Source: JAMQPK01 sp963761975 (GTDB lineage Bacteria > Acidobacteriota > Vicinamibacteria > Vicinamibacterales > JAMQPK01). From it: a stretch of DNA of 64,000 nt. A model generated the notes under the pieces. It ran no database searches. It was not told where the DNA came from and saw only the letters and a program-made list of their open reading frames with translations. This document shows, piece by piece, positions 50,804-59,205 of the stretch. The translations under genes and the position numbers were made by a program. The DNA lies in NCBI GenBank assembly GCA_963761975.1, contig CAVXIR010000003.1, positions 411,953-475,952 on the forward strand, read 5' to 3'. How positions within the stretch are numbered: position 1 is the first letter of the stretch; every line of letters begins with the position of its first letter.

Positions 50804-52312
50804 ATGAGAGTCCGATTCGCCCCCAGCCCGACCGGCCACCTACACGTCGGCAACGTCCGAACGGCACTCTTCAACTGGCTGCTCGCTCGCGGACGGCAGG
50901 GCACATTTATTCTTCGCATCGAAGACACCGACGTCGAGCGGTCGACGCTCGAGTCGGACGCGATGATTCTCGAAGACCTGCGCTGGCTCGGATTGGATTG
51001 GGATGAGGGACCGGAGGTCGGCGGACCGGTTGGACCTTATCGGTCGTCAGAACGGTTGGGCAAGTATCAGTCGCGTGCGCGAGTGCTCCTTGGCGAGGGG
51101 AAGGCATATTACTGTTTCTGCACGCCCAACGAGCTCGAAGCCGAGCGCAAGAAGGCGCTCGAGCACAATCTCCCGGCGAAGTACTCAGGCCGTTGCGCGC
51201 GGATCGATCCTGCGGATGCCGCGGCACGGGTCGAGCGGGGAGAACCGGCGGCGATTCGCTTTCGCACGCCCGAAAATCGCGAGGTCGTCTTCATGGATCT
51301 GGTGCGTGGCGAGATCCGCTTTCATACCGACGTTATCGGCGACCAGGTGCTGCTCCGTTCTGATGGATCTCCCGCATACAACTTCGCCGTCGTCGTGGAC
51401 GATGGGTTGATGGGGGTGACGCACGTGGTGCGCGGCGAAGATCACATCTCGAATACGCCGAGGCAGATCCTCCTCTACGAGGCGCTGGGATTTACGCCGC
51501 CCGCATTTGGACACGTCGCGATGGTGTTGGGGCCGGACCATGCCAAGTTGTCGAAGCGGCATGGGGCTGTGTCGGTAGATGAGTTTCGCGAGAAGGGCTA
51601 TCTGCCTGAGGCGCTCCTGAATTACCTGGCGCTGTTGAGCTGGTCGCCAGGTGAAGGCCAGGAGCTCGTGCCGCTGACCGATATGGCGAAGCGGTTTTCC
51701 CTGAGCGACGTCGGGCACAGCGCAAGCGTGTTCGATGAGGAAAAGCTCGCATGGGTGAATCGTCATTACTTAAAGGAAGCGGATCCCGAGCGTCTCGCGC
51801 GGCTGGCGACGCCATATCTCGAACGCGCCGGTTATGTCACCGGCCGACTGACGGGCGACGGCCTGGCCTTTCTAGCTAGCGTCGTGCCGATCTTCAATAC
51901 GTCGATCGATCGCCTCGACGAGGTCCCAAAGCGATTGCGCCAGCTGTTCGAGTTTTTGCCGGCCGCATCGCTGGCGGACGAAACCATCCGGGCTGAAGCG
52001 ATTGAGGGCGCCGCGCGTCAGGTGATCGGTGCGCTTGCCGAGGAGCTGCAATCGGCGCCACGCCTGCGCGACAGGCAGGCATTTCGAAGCCTGGCCGACC
52101 GTGTGAAGCAGAAGACGGGACAGAAGGGGAGGGCGCTGTTTCATCCGATTCGCATCGCGCTGACCGGAGCGGGGGACGGTCCCGAGCTCGATTTGCTGGT
52201 GCCGGCAGTCGAGCGCGGGGCAGAGCTGGATCGCTCCACTGGGATTGCCCCTATCATCGGGGCGCGCGAACGGGCGCAGGCGTTTGCTCGCGCGCTTGGA
52301 GAGCTCAACTAA
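50804..52312 (+). CDS. gltX: Glutamyl-tRNA synthetase
   Basis: GltX charges tRNA-Glu (and tRNA-Gln in bacteria without GlnRS). The 502-residue class I synthetase shows the HIGH-type motif in FAPSPTGHLHVGNVRTALFN and the KMSKS-type motif KLSKRHGAVS, with ARIDPADA and the C-terminal anticodon-binding helices. The ATG at 50804 lies 10 bases after the leader element. ispDF precedes it and rlmB follows, an arrangement common around cysS in other bacteria. Confidence 0.95.
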   Translation: MRVRFAPSPTGHLHVGNVRTALFNWLLARGRQGTFILRIEDTDVERSTLESDAMILEDLRWLGLDWDEGPEVGGPVGPYRSSERLGKYQSRARVLLGEGKAYYCFCTPNELEAERKKALEHNLPAKYSGRCARIDPADAAARVERGEPAAIRFRTPENREVVFMDLVRGEIRFHTDVIGDQVLLRSDGSPAYNFAVVVDDGLMGVTHVVRGEDHISNTPRQILLYEALGFTPPAFGHVAMVLGPDHAKLSKRHGAVSVDEFREKGYLPEALLNYLALLSWSPGEGQELVPLTDMAKRFSLSDVGHSASVFDEEKLAWVNRHYLKEADPERLARLATPYLERAGYVTGRLTGDGLAFLASVVPIFNTSIDRLDEVPKRLRQLFEFLPAASLADETIRAEAIEGAARQVIGALAEELQSAPRLRDRQAFRSLADRVKQKTGQKGRALFHPIRIALTGAGDGPELDLLVPAVERGAELDRSTGIAPIIGARERAQAFARALGELN

Positions 52313-52339
52313 AGTTGAGCCCTACGAGTTAGTTGAGCC

Positions 52340-53056
52340 ATGCTCATCTACGGCATCAACGCGGTCGCCGAGGCACTGAAGGCCGGGCGGGTCGTCTCCA
52401 TGCGCGCCGGACGGCGCAGCGACCATCGATTGCAGCAACTCTTGACGCTTGCCGGACAATCCAGCGTCCCTGTCCGCCGTGTGTCGGACGAGGAGCTCGA
52501 TCGCGAGTCGCGGGGGTCATCGCATCAAGGTGTGATCGCAGAAATAGTCGAGCGTCAGCAGTTCGGGCTGGACGACTTGATCGGTGAGGCGAAGGCGCGT
52601 CCGCCCGCGCTCGTCGTCGTGCTCGACGGTATCGAAGACCCGCAGAACTTCGGCGCCATTGTTCGCAGTGTTGACGCCGCCGGCGCGCACGGCGTCGTGC
52701 GCCAGACGCGCCACTCGGCGCCGCTTGGCGGCGCTACCGGCAAGGCGTCGGCGGGCGCGCTTGCTTACGTAAAAATTGCAGATGTCGTGAACATCGCGCG
52801 AGCGGTGGAAGAGCTGAAGGAAGCCGGCATCTGGACGGTCGGGCTCGCGGGGGATGCCCCGCAAACGTACGATAAAATGGATTTGAAGCTCCCCACCGCG
52901 TTTGTGCTCGGCGCAGAAGGAACCGGGCTGAGGCGTCTGGTTCGCGAACGCTGCGATTTCCTCGCAAGCATCCCTATGTTGGGGCACGTTGACAGCCTCA
53001 ACGTCTCGGTGGCGGCTGGGATTGTGCTCTTCGAGGCCCTCAGACAGCGAAGCTAA
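52340..53056 (+). CDS. rlmB: 23S rRNA (guanosine-2'-O-)-methyltransferase RlmB
   Basis: RlmB methylates the 2'-OH of G2251 in 23S rRNA. The 238-residue SpoU-type protein has the substrate-binding N-domain (LIYGINAVAEALKAGRVV) and the trefoil-knot domain with LDGIEDPQNFGAIVRSVDAA, LGAEGTGLRRLVRERCD and PMLGHVDSLNVSVAAGIVLF. It starts 27 bases after gltX, and tRNA-Thr(UGU) follows 55 bases downstream. Target site is inferred from the family. Confidence 0.93.
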   Translation: MLIYGINAVAEALKAGRVVSMRAGRRSDHRLQQLLTLAGQSSVPVRRVSDEELDRESRGSSHQGVIAEIVERQQFGLDDLIGEAKARPPALVVVLDGIEDPQNFGAIVRSVDAAGAHGVVRQTRHSAPLGGATGKASAGALAYVKIADVVNIARAVEELKEAGIWTVGLAGDAPQTYDKMDLKLPTAFVLGAEGTGLRRLVRERCDFLASIPMLGHVDSLNVSVAAGIVLFEALRQRS

Positions 53057-53066
53057 GCCTGGCGCC

Positions 53067-53097
53067 TTGCATTTGGTGGCACACCTTGTGCTAAACT
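53067..53097 (+). promoter_or_regulatory. Candidate promoter of the tRNA cluster
   Basis: TTGCAT (53067-53072) and an extended -10 TGC-TAAACT (53092-53097) are separated by 19 bases after rlmB. Transcription would start near 53104, 8 bases before tRNA-Thr(UGU). The long spacer makes it tentative. Confidence 0.4.
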
Positions 53098-53111
53098 CAG
53101 CTTTTTGTCTG

Positions 53112-53188
53112 GCTGGCGTAGCTCAGCCCGGTAGAGCAGCTGATTTGTAATCAGCCGGTCGGGGGTTCAAATCCCTTCGCCAGCTCCA
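53112..53188 (+). tRNA. tRNA-Thr (UGU)
   Basis: Acceptor arms GCTGGCG and CGCCAGC close the cloverleaf with discriminator T and encoded CCA. The anticodon loop TTTGTAA gives TGT. It is the first of four tRNAs before tuf. Unlike the next three it is not followed by the TTCGCTC-type hairpin. Confidence 0.95.
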
Positions 53189-53391
53189 TTTGGCTTGATG
53201 CGGCCAACCGGCAGGCCTGTCGGTGGGCAGGAACTGAACGGGGTGCAATAAATCGGTCTGCAGGATAAAGCGCAAATCATCAGATACATCAGTCCAAAGT
53301 AGTCAGTCATCCATCTGTCAGTTGCCTCGCGTGCATGTGCACGGGCGACTCGCTGATTTGCTGAACACCGACGACTGCGAACAGCTTTCAC

Positions 53392-53478
53392 GGGGAGGTG
53401 GCGGAGCGGTCAATCGCAGCAGACTGTAAATCTGCCGCCCTAGCGGCTACGGAGGTTCGAACCCTCCCCTCCCCACCA
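53392..53478 (+). tRNA. tRNA-Tyr (GUA)
   Basis: A class II tRNA with acceptor arms GGGGAGG and CCTCCCC, a long variable arm (CGCCCTAGCGGCTA region), T arm GGAGG-TTCGAAC-CCTCC, discriminator A and encoded CCA. The anticodon loop CTGTAAA gives GTA. Confidence 0.96.
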
Positions 53479-53516
53479 ACCTCCGCTCACCTGATACGCG
53501 AGTGAGCTACGGTTGG
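53476..53516 (+). other. CCA-anchored hairpin after tRNA-Tyr
   Basis: CCAACC (53476-53481, starting with the encoded CCA) pairs with GGTTGG (53511-53516). After an internal loop (TCC opposite TAC), GCTCAC pairs with GTGAGC. The layout matches the hairpin after tRNA-Gln, with a different but complementary outer arm. Confidence 0.7.
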
Positions 53517-53707
53517 CGAGCCAACTGATAGGCGGAGGTTGTCCACCGAAGCGCGAACGCGCGAAGGTGGACTGATTGCGAGGCTTCGCAGGCGGGCTTC
53601 GGTTGCAAGCCAACCTTCGCTGGTTGGCCGGACCGGTTGGCGGGCTGAGGAGTTGAGCATGGGCGGGCTTGCGCGCCATCGCGCGGAGCGAAGTGGGCAG
53701 CGCGTAG

Positions 53708-53782
53708 GCGGGAGTAACTCAGTGGTAGAGTCACAGCCTTCCAAGCTGTTGGTCGCGGGTTCGATCCCCGTCTCCCGCTCCA
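53708..53782 (+). tRNA. tRNA-Gly (UCC)
   Basis: Acceptor arms GCGGGAG and CTCCCGC, discriminator T and encoded CCA close the cloverleaf. The anticodon loop CTTCCAA gives TCC. About 230 bases of palindromic repeat DNA with several GGTTGG/CCAACC and TTCGC elements separate it from tRNA-Tyr. Confidence 0.96.
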
Positions 53783-53821
53783 GACTTCGCTCGCTGGCTT
53801 CGCCGGCGAGCTTCGTCTAGG
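53780..53821 (+). other. CCA-anchored hairpin after tRNA-Gly
   Basis: CCAGAC (53780-53785) pairs with GTCTAGG (53815-53821) with one bulged A. A TTC/TTC internal loop and GCTCGC/GCGAGC follow. It belongs to the same family as the hairpins after tRNA-Gln, tRNA-Tyr and tRNA-Thr(GGU). Confidence 0.65.
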
Positions 53822-53890
53822 CAGGCTGAGTCGCACGCGGGAGCGCGATTGTGGCTTCGTTCGGGCAGGCTGTGCGGTCGGCGAGTTTTG

Positions 53891-53963
53891 CGCCAGAGCG
53901 AGTGGGGCGATTGGGGCCCCACGAGCGGCGGCGCCTTCCGGGGGGCAGGGGCCCCCGGATCAA
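53891..53963 (+). repeat. GGGGCCCC/GGGGGCCCCC repeat between tRNA-Gly and tRNA-Thr
   Basis: GAGCGAGTGGGGCGA, a GGGGCCCC core and a CCGGGGGGCAGGGGCCCCCGG palindrome ending in GGATCAA make up this repeat. A close copy lies at 56255-56330, immediately upstream of nusG. Confidence 0.75.
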
Positions 53964-53971
53964 GGAAGTAG

Positions 53972-54044
<73 letters not shown>

Positions 54045-54047
<3 letters not shown>

Positions 54048-54083
54048 TCCTTCGCTCGCTGGCTTGAGACGAGCTCCGGATGG
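54045..54083 (+). other. CCA-anchored hairpin after tRNA-Thr(GGU)
   Basis: CCATCC (54045-54050) pairs with GGATGG (54078-54083). After an internal loop (TTC opposite TCC), GCTCG pairs with CGAGC. It is the fourth copy of the tRNA 3' hairpin family, and the outer arms again covary. Confidence 0.7.
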
Positions 54084-54184
54084 CAAGCCAGCTCAGCGAA
54101 GGCTGTCCCGCCCCGCGCGCGGCGCAAAGGCGGACGAGATACAGGCGATAGGCAGATAGACATCAGCAACGGAGAGACGCAGGC

Positions 54185-55383
<1,199 letters not shown>

Positions 55384-55449
55384 GTACAAATCGCCTCATT
55401 TTCAATTGGCGATTGCCGAATTGATTGCCGATTTGCGAGCCGAGGATTC

Positions 55450-55599
55450 ATGCGAGACATCATTTCTTTGGCGTGCACCGAATGTAAACGTCGGAACTAC
55501 AGCACGACGAAGAACCGGAAGAAATCGTCCGAGCGCCTCGAGATGAGCAAGTACTGCCGTTATTGCAGGAAGCACACCGGGCACAAGGAGACGAAGTAG
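55450..55599 (+). CDS. rpmG: 50S ribosomal protein L33
   Basis: The 49-residue product (MRDIISLACTECKRRNYSTT, then KYCRYCRKHTGHKETK) is the zinc-binding form of L33, with two CxxC pairs. It binds the E-site region of the large subunit. Its place between tuf and tRNA-Trp/secE is conserved in many bacteria. The ATG at 55450 is the only sensible start. Confidence 0.93.
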   Translation: MRDIISLACTECKRRNYSTTKNRKKSSERLEMSKYCRYCRKHTGHKETK

Positions 55600-55614
55600 G
55601 AACTTACGCTGAGT

Positions 55615-55682
55615 AGGGCAGATGGCAGATGGCAAAGGGCAGACGCATTACGGCTTCTGCCATCATCCCTCTGCCATCAGCC
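55615..55682 (+). repeat. Inverted GGCAGAT/ATCTGCC word array
   Basis: GGCAGATGGCAGATGGCAAA-like words are followed by TCTGCCATCATCCCTCTGCC-like reverse complements between rpmG and tRNA-Trp. A hairpin can form in the transcript. The word differs from those in the other gaps. Confidence 0.65.
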
Positions 55683-55701
55683 ATGACAGCGAAGGAACTA
55701 T

Positions 55702-55777
55702 AGGCCAGTAGCTCAATTGGTAGAGCACCGGTCTCCAAAACCGGGGGCTGGGGGTTCGAGACCCTCCTGGCCTGCCA
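55702..55777 (+). tRNA. tRNA-Trp (CCA)
   Basis: Acceptor arms AGGCCAG and CTGGCCT, discriminator G and encoded CCA. The anticodon loop CTCCAAA gives CCA. tRNA-Trp before secE is a conserved order. A looser hairpin (CCATC/GATGG, 55775 to about 55845) follows it. Confidence 0.96.
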
Positions 55778-55879
55778 TCCGCCGCCGCGCGCGGGAATAC
55801 AACGCGCTTTGGCGCGATGTCGCGCCGAAGCTGCGATGGATGTAGGCGCAGCGAAGGCGGACAACTAGTGAGACGGTGT

Positions 55880-55993
55880 GGTTCTGGGTTCGGGGTTCTG
55901 GGTGCTGGGTTCTGCAGAACCAGGAATGCAGAACCGACACTGAATGAGAACCAGAACCGAGAACCCAAAACCTGGAACGCAGAACCGCAGATT
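55880..55993 (+). repeat. Inverted GTTCTGG/CCAGAAC word array before secE
   Basis: GGTTCTGGGTTCGGGG-like words (55880-55915) are followed by CAGAACCAGGAATGCAGAACC-type reverse complements up to the secE start. Related one-armed words encode the NuoE tail near 10990-11030. Confidence 0.65.
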
Positions 55994-56000
55994 CAACGCA

Positions 56001-56249
56001 ATGGCAAACGTGGTTACTGAAAATCTTGAAGGGGCACGGGAGAACGTCGGCGGCTGGTGGAATCGCGGCCGCGTGTTTCTCACTGAAGTCCGTAACGAGC
56101 TGAAGCGCGTCACGTGGCCGCTCAGGAAAGAGGTCTATGCTGCGACCGTCGTGGTCATCCTCTTCTCGTTCGTGTTGGGCACTTTTCTCTGGATTGTCGA
56201 TCTGATTCTCGATCGCGCGGTGTTTACACTGTTTCAAAGGTTCCAGTAG
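56001..56249 (+). CDS. secE: Preprotein translocase subunit SecE
   Basis: SecE clamps SecY in the translocon. The 82-residue product has an amphipathic N-terminal helix (FLTEVRNELKRVTWPLRKEV, the family signature) and one transmembrane helix (TVVVILFSFVLGTFLWIVDL). It is the short single-helix type. nusG follows 83 bases later behind a GGGGCCCC repeat, whereas in most bacteria the two are almost adjacent. Confidence 0.94.
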   Translation: MANVVTENLEGARENVGGWWNRGRVFLTEVRNELKRVTWPLRKEVYAATVVVILFSFVLGTFLWIVDLILDRAVFTLFQRFQ

Positions 56250-56254
56250 TGGGC

Positions 56255-56330
56255 GCGCCGGAGCGAGTGGGGCGAGAGGGGCCCCGCGAAGCGGAGGCGC
56301 AATACCGGGGGGCAGGGGCCCCCGGATCAA
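56255..56330 (+). repeat. GGGGCCCC/GGGGGCCCCC repeat upstream of nusG
   Basis: This copy of the repeat at 53891-53963 occupies the whole secE-nusG gap, with a GGGGCCCC core and the CCGGGGGGCAGGGGCCCCCGG palindrome ending three bases before the nusG ATG. It probably folds into one or two strong hairpins near the ribosome site. Confidence 0.75.
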
Positions 56331-56332
56331 AA

Positions 56333-56875
56333 ATGACAGACGTTTCGACCAAGCAGTGGTACATCGTCCACACCTACTCGGGCTTTGAAAAAAAAGTCGC
56401 CGAGTCGCTGGGCCAGCGCGTGCAGGCGTACGGGCTGCAGGAAGAAATCGGCGAGATCCTGATTCCGACCGAGGACGTTGTCGAGATGCGCGCCGGCCGG
56501 AAGGTGGTGACGCCGAAGCGCTTCTTCCCGGGCTACATCCTTGTCGAGATGAACATGTCCGACAACGCGTGGCACGTCGTGAAGAACACGCCCAAGGTGA
56601 CCGGGTTCGTCGGTGCGGGCGTCAAGCCGACGCCGCTCTCCAAAGACGAGGTCGAGCAGATTCTCGACCAGGTGCGAACGGCCGCGGAGAAACCCAAGCC
56701 GAAATACATGTTCGAGAAGGGTGAGCAGGTGCGGATCAACGAAGGGCCGTTCACCAGCTTCAACGGCGTGGTCGACGAGGTGAACCTCGACAAGAACACG
56801 CTGAAGGTGATGGTGACGATCTTCGGACGCTCGACGCCGGTCGAACTGGATTTCTTGCAGGTGGAAAAGATTTGA
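56333..56875 (+). CDS. nusG: Transcription termination/antitermination protein NusG
   Basis: NusG binds RNA polymerase and Rho or S10. The 180-residue product has the NGN domain (WYIVHTYSGFEKKVAESLGQ, RFFPGYILVEMNMSDNAWHV) and the KOW domain (GEQVRINEGPFTSFNGVVDE). ATG at 56333 is chosen since the in-frame sequence upstream is repeat DNA. It is the usual gene between secE and rplK. Confidence 0.95.
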   Translation: MTDVSTKQWYIVHTYSGFEKKVAESLGQRVQAYGLQEEIGEILIPTEDVVEMRAGRKVVTPKRFFPGYILVEMNMSDNAWHVVKNTPKVTGFVGAGVKPTPLSKDEVEQILDQVRTAAEKPKPKYMFEKGEQVRINEGPFTSFNGVVDEVNLDKNTLKVMVTIFGRSTPVELDFLQVEKI

Positions 56876-56878
56876 GTC

Positions 56879-56955
56879 TCAACGCAAAGGCGCAAAGCCG
56901 CAAAGGTCTGGTTTCTTAAGAAAAGAAATCTTTGCGTCTTGGCGTCTCTGCGTTG
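56879..56955 (+). repeat. Inverted AACGCAAAGGCG/CTTTGCGTCTTGGCG word repeat
   Basis: AACGCAAAGGCGCAAAGCCGC and TTTGCGTCTTGGCGTCTCTG flank a GGTTTCTTAAGAAAAGAAATC centre, itself partly palindromic, between nusG and rplK. It is a close relative of 1380-1453 and 19288-19340. Confidence 0.7.
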
Positions 56956-56969
56956 GATCAGAAGGGTGT

Positions 56970-57395
56970 ATGGCGAAGAAAGTCACGGCAATGGTGAAGC
57001 TCCAGATCGCTGCGGGCAAGGCGACGCCCGCGCCGCCAGTCGGCACCGCGCTCGGTCCGCATGGCGTCAACATCATGGACTTCTGCAAGAACTTCAACTC
57101 GAAGACCGCCGGGCAGGAAGGGTTGATCATCCCGGCCGTCGTGACGATCTACGCCGATCGCACCTACTCGTTCATCACCAAAACGCCGCCCGCGTCGATT
57201 CTGCTCAAGCGCGCGGCGAACATCGCCAAGGGATCGGCCGAGCCCAACAAGAACAAGGTCGGCACGGTGACCGCAAAGCAGGTGGAAGAGATCGCCAAGA
57301 TCAAAATGCCCGATCTGAACGCCGAGTCGCTCGAAGCGGCCATCAAGACCGTTGCCGGCACAGCGCGTTCGATGGGCTTGGACGTGATCCAGTAG
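56970..57395 (+). CDS. rplK: 50S ribosomal protein L11
   Basis: L11 binds the GTPase-associated region of 23S rRNA with L10/L12. The 141-residue product shows AMVKLQIAAGKATPAPPVGT, LGPHGVNIMDFCKNFN, TPPASILLKRAANIAKGS and a C-terminal RNA-binding domain ending in GTARSMGLDVIQ. The ATG at 56970 is near the end of a repeat. rplA follows after an unusual 215-base gap. Confidence 0.95.
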   Translation: MAKKVTAMVKLQIAAGKATPAPPVGTALGPHGVNIMDFCKNFNSKTAGQEGLIIPAVVTIYADRTYSFITKTPPASILLKRAANIAKGSAEPNKNKVGTVTAKQVEEIAKIKMPDLNAESLEAAIKTVAGTARSMGLDVIQ

Positions 57396-57466
57396 GGATT
57401 AGTGATTGGGGATTAGGGATTAGTTAGTCGCAAGTCGCAGGTCGAAAGTCGTCAGTCGCAAGTCGG
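57396..57466 (+). repeat. GGGATTA and AGTCGCA word arrays between rplK and rplA
   Basis: GATTAGTGATTGGGGATTAG words and then AGTCGCAAGTCGCAGGTCG words fill this part of the gap. These words are not inverted. They precede leader element copy C. Confidence 0.55.
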
Positions 57467-57471
57467 TTGTG

Positions 57472-57557
57472 ACACTAAACAGATCGTTGTCGCAACCAAA
57501 GCCGAGCGGCCAAGGCCGCGAGGTACAGGTCGTGGGGGTGGGGCCCCACGACAAAGT
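57472..57557 (+). promoter_or_regulatory. Two-hairpin leader element, copy C (upstream of rplA)
   Basis: ACACTAAACAG precedes hairpin 1 (GCGGCC-AA-GGCCGC) and hairpin 2 (GTCGTGGGG/CCCCACGAC). Relative to copies A and B both strands of hairpin 1 have changed together (A-T to G-C), keeping the stem. The rplA ribosome site (AGGAGG) lies 45 bases downstream. Confidence 0.7.
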
Positions 57558-57610
57558 AAAAAAGAGTGGGAGAGTCCGACGGCTCGTTTGCACCACAGGA
57601 GGTAAGAAAA

Positions 57611-58306
57611 GTGGGTAAGAAGTTCGAAGCCGCCAAGAAACAGGTTCCTGATCGTCCGCTCAGCATTGAGGATGCCATCCCCCTGTTGCAGAAGGTCAAA
57701 TTCGCAAAGTTCGATGAGACCGTCGAGTTGACCGCGCGTCTCGGCGTCGATCCTAAGCACGCCGACCAGATGGTTCGTGGCACCGTGGTGCTGCCGCATG
57801 GCCTTGGCAAGAGCAAGAAGGTGCTGGTGATTGCCGGCGGCGAGAAACAGAAGGAAGCGCAGGATGCGGGCGCCGATCACATCGCCGGCGAAGAGGTGGT
57901 CGACAAGATCAACGGCGGGTGGATGGATTTCGACGCTGTCGTCGCGACGCCCGACATGATGCGCGCCGTCGGCCGTCTCGGCAAGGTGCTGGGCCCGCGC
58001 GGTCTGATGCCGAACCCGAAGACGGGCACCGTCACGTTTGAGATCGCTACTGCCGTCAAGGAAATCAAGGCCGGCAAGGTGGAGTTCCGCGTCGACAAGA
58101 CCGGCATCATCCACGCGCCCGTGGGCAAGACCTCGTTTCCAGCGGCGTCGCTCGTCGCCAACACACACGCATTGGTCGACAGTATCGTCAAGGCCAAACC
58201 GGCGGCGGCGAAGGGCAAATATCTCAAGAGCGTCACGCTGTCATCGACGATGGGGCCCGGCATCCGCATCGATACGGTGCATCACGACGCCGCGGCGAAA
58301 CACTGA
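57611..58306 (+). CDS. rplA: 50S ribosomal protein L1
   Basis: L1 binds the L1 stalk of 23S rRNA and in many bacteria represses its own operon. The 231-residue product shows MGKKFEAAKKQVPDRPLSIE, the RNA-binding KFDETVELTARLGVDPKHAD, LPHGLGKSKKVLVIAGGEKQ and MPNPKTGTVT, ending in KSVTLSSTMGPGIRID. The start is GTG at 57611, chosen because AGGAGG (57597-57602) lies 8 bases upstream; an earlier in-frame start is unsupported. No obvious L1-type mRNA site is seen upstream. Confidence 0.95.
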   Translation: MGKKFEAAKKQVPDRPLSIEDAIPLLQKVKFAKFDETVELTARLGVDPKHADQMVRGTVVLPHGLGKSKKVLVIAGGEKQKEAQDAGADHIAGEEVVDKINGGWMDFDAVVATPDMMRAVGRLGKVLGPRGLMPNPKTGTVTFEIATAVKEIKAGKVEFRVDKTGIIHAPVGKTSFPAASLVANTHALVDSIVKAKPAAAKGKYLKSVTLSSTMGPGIRIDTVHHDAAAKH

Positions 58307-58349
58307 CGCTCCTGGGGAATTAGGGACTGGGGATTAGGGATTAGGACAG
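58307..58349 (+). repeat. GGGGATTAGGGATT word array
   Basis: GGGGAATTAGGGACTGGGGA-type words follow rplA, just as they follow rplY and rplK, and precede leader element copy D. No gene is seen. Confidence 0.55.
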
Positions 58350-58360
58350 CGACGCCCGCA

Positions 58361-58449
58361 GCACGAAGCAGATTGCTGTCGCTAGCATTGCCGAGCGGCC
58401 GGAGGCCGCGACGGCACAGGTCGCGGGGGTGGGGCCCCGCGACACATTA
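58361..58449 (+). promoter_or_regulatory. Two-hairpin leader element, copy D (upstream of rplJ)
   Basis: CACGAAGCAG precedes hairpin 1 (GCGGCC-GGA-GGCCGC) and hairpin 2 (GTCGCGGGG/CCCCGCGAC). In hairpin 2 the T-A pair of copies A-C is replaced by C-G on both sides, a compensatory change. The element ends 14 bases before the rplJ ATG. Confidence 0.7.
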
Positions 58450-58457
58450 AGGAAAAG

Positions 58458-58988
58458 ATGGCAGTCACACGAGCGGAAAAACAGGAAGAGCTGTCGAAGC
58501 TGGAAGGCGCGTTCAAGGGCGTCGACAGTGCGATTGTCGTCGACTATCGCGGTCTCAACGTGCCGCAGGTCACCGATCTGCGCCGCGAGTTGCGGAAGGC
58601 CAAGGCGACCTATAAGGTCGTCAAAAACACGATCGTCCGGCGCGCCATCAAAGGCACCGCATTCGAAGCGCTCACCGAGCACTTCAGAGGGACGACAGCG
58701 ATTGCCTACACCGACAAGGATCCGGTGGCGCTGGCCAAGACGCTCACAATCTTCCAGAAGACGGCGCCATCGCTGAAGATCAAGGCGGCCGTGGTGCAGG
58801 GGCGTGCGATCAAGGCAGCCGAGGTGACCGAGCTCGCAGCGCTGCCGGGCAGGCCCGAGCTTTACGCGAAATTGCTGTTCCTGATGAACGCGCCGATGGT
58901 GCAGCTGGTCAGCGTGCTGAACGCCGCGCCACGCGATTTCGTGAGCGTGCTTTCGCAATATGAAAAAAAGAAAGCCGAAGCCAGCTAG
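58458..58988 (+). CDS. rplJ: 50S ribosomal protein L10
   Basis: L10 anchors the L7/L12 stalk. The 176-residue product shows AVTRAEKQEELSKLEGAFKG, VDYRGLNVPQVTDLRRELRK and YKVVKNTIVRRAIKGTAFEA, with the C-terminal helix that binds L7/L12 dimers. The classical L10 leader binding site was not recognised upstream; instead the two-hairpin element lies there. rplL follows after an unusually long 217-base gap. Confidence 0.95.
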   Translation: MAVTRAEKQEELSKLEGAFKGVDSAIVVDYRGLNVPQVTDLRRELRKAKATYKVVKNTIVRRAIKGTAFEALTEHFRGTTAIAYTDKDPVALAKTLTIFQKTAPSLKIKAAVVQGRAIKAAEVTELAALPGRPELYAKLLFLMNAPMVQLVSVLNAAPRDFVSVLSQYEKKKAEAS

Positions 58989-59092
58989 GGATCAGAAGTC
59001 GAAAGTCGCAAGTCGAAAGTCGTAAGGCGCAAGTCGAGTCATAAGTCGAAAGTCGGAGTCATAAGCGGCAATCATAAGTCGCACAGACCGAT
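58989..59092 (+). repeat. AGTCGAAAGTCGCA word array between rplJ and rplL
   Basis: A run of AGTCGAAAGTCGCAAGTCG-type words without inverted counterpart fills this gap up to leader element copy E. Confidence 0.55.
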
Positions 59093-59188
59093 GCACTAAG
59101 TAGATCGTCGTCGCCTATATAGCCGAGTCCCGAGCGAAGTCGAGGGGCGAAGGCACAGGTCGTGGGGGTGGGGCCCCGCGACATACTA
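59093..59188 (+). promoter_or_regulatory. Two-hairpin leader element, copy E (upstream of rplL)
   Basis: GCACTAAGTAG precedes a replaced first hairpin (CCCGAGC-GAA-GTCGAGGG region) and hairpin 2 (GTCGTGGGG/CCCCGCGAC, one T-G wobble). It ends 17 bases before the rplL ATG. It is the most diverged of the five close copies. Confidence 0.6.
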
Positions 59189-59205
59189 AAAAAGGAAGAA
59201 CAGCA

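Noticed and set aside
53189..53707. Possible CRISPR-like array among the tRNAs
   Set aside because: The repeats are palindromic tRNA-trailer and GGTTGG/CCAACC elements without regular spacing or unique spacers, and no cas gene is present.
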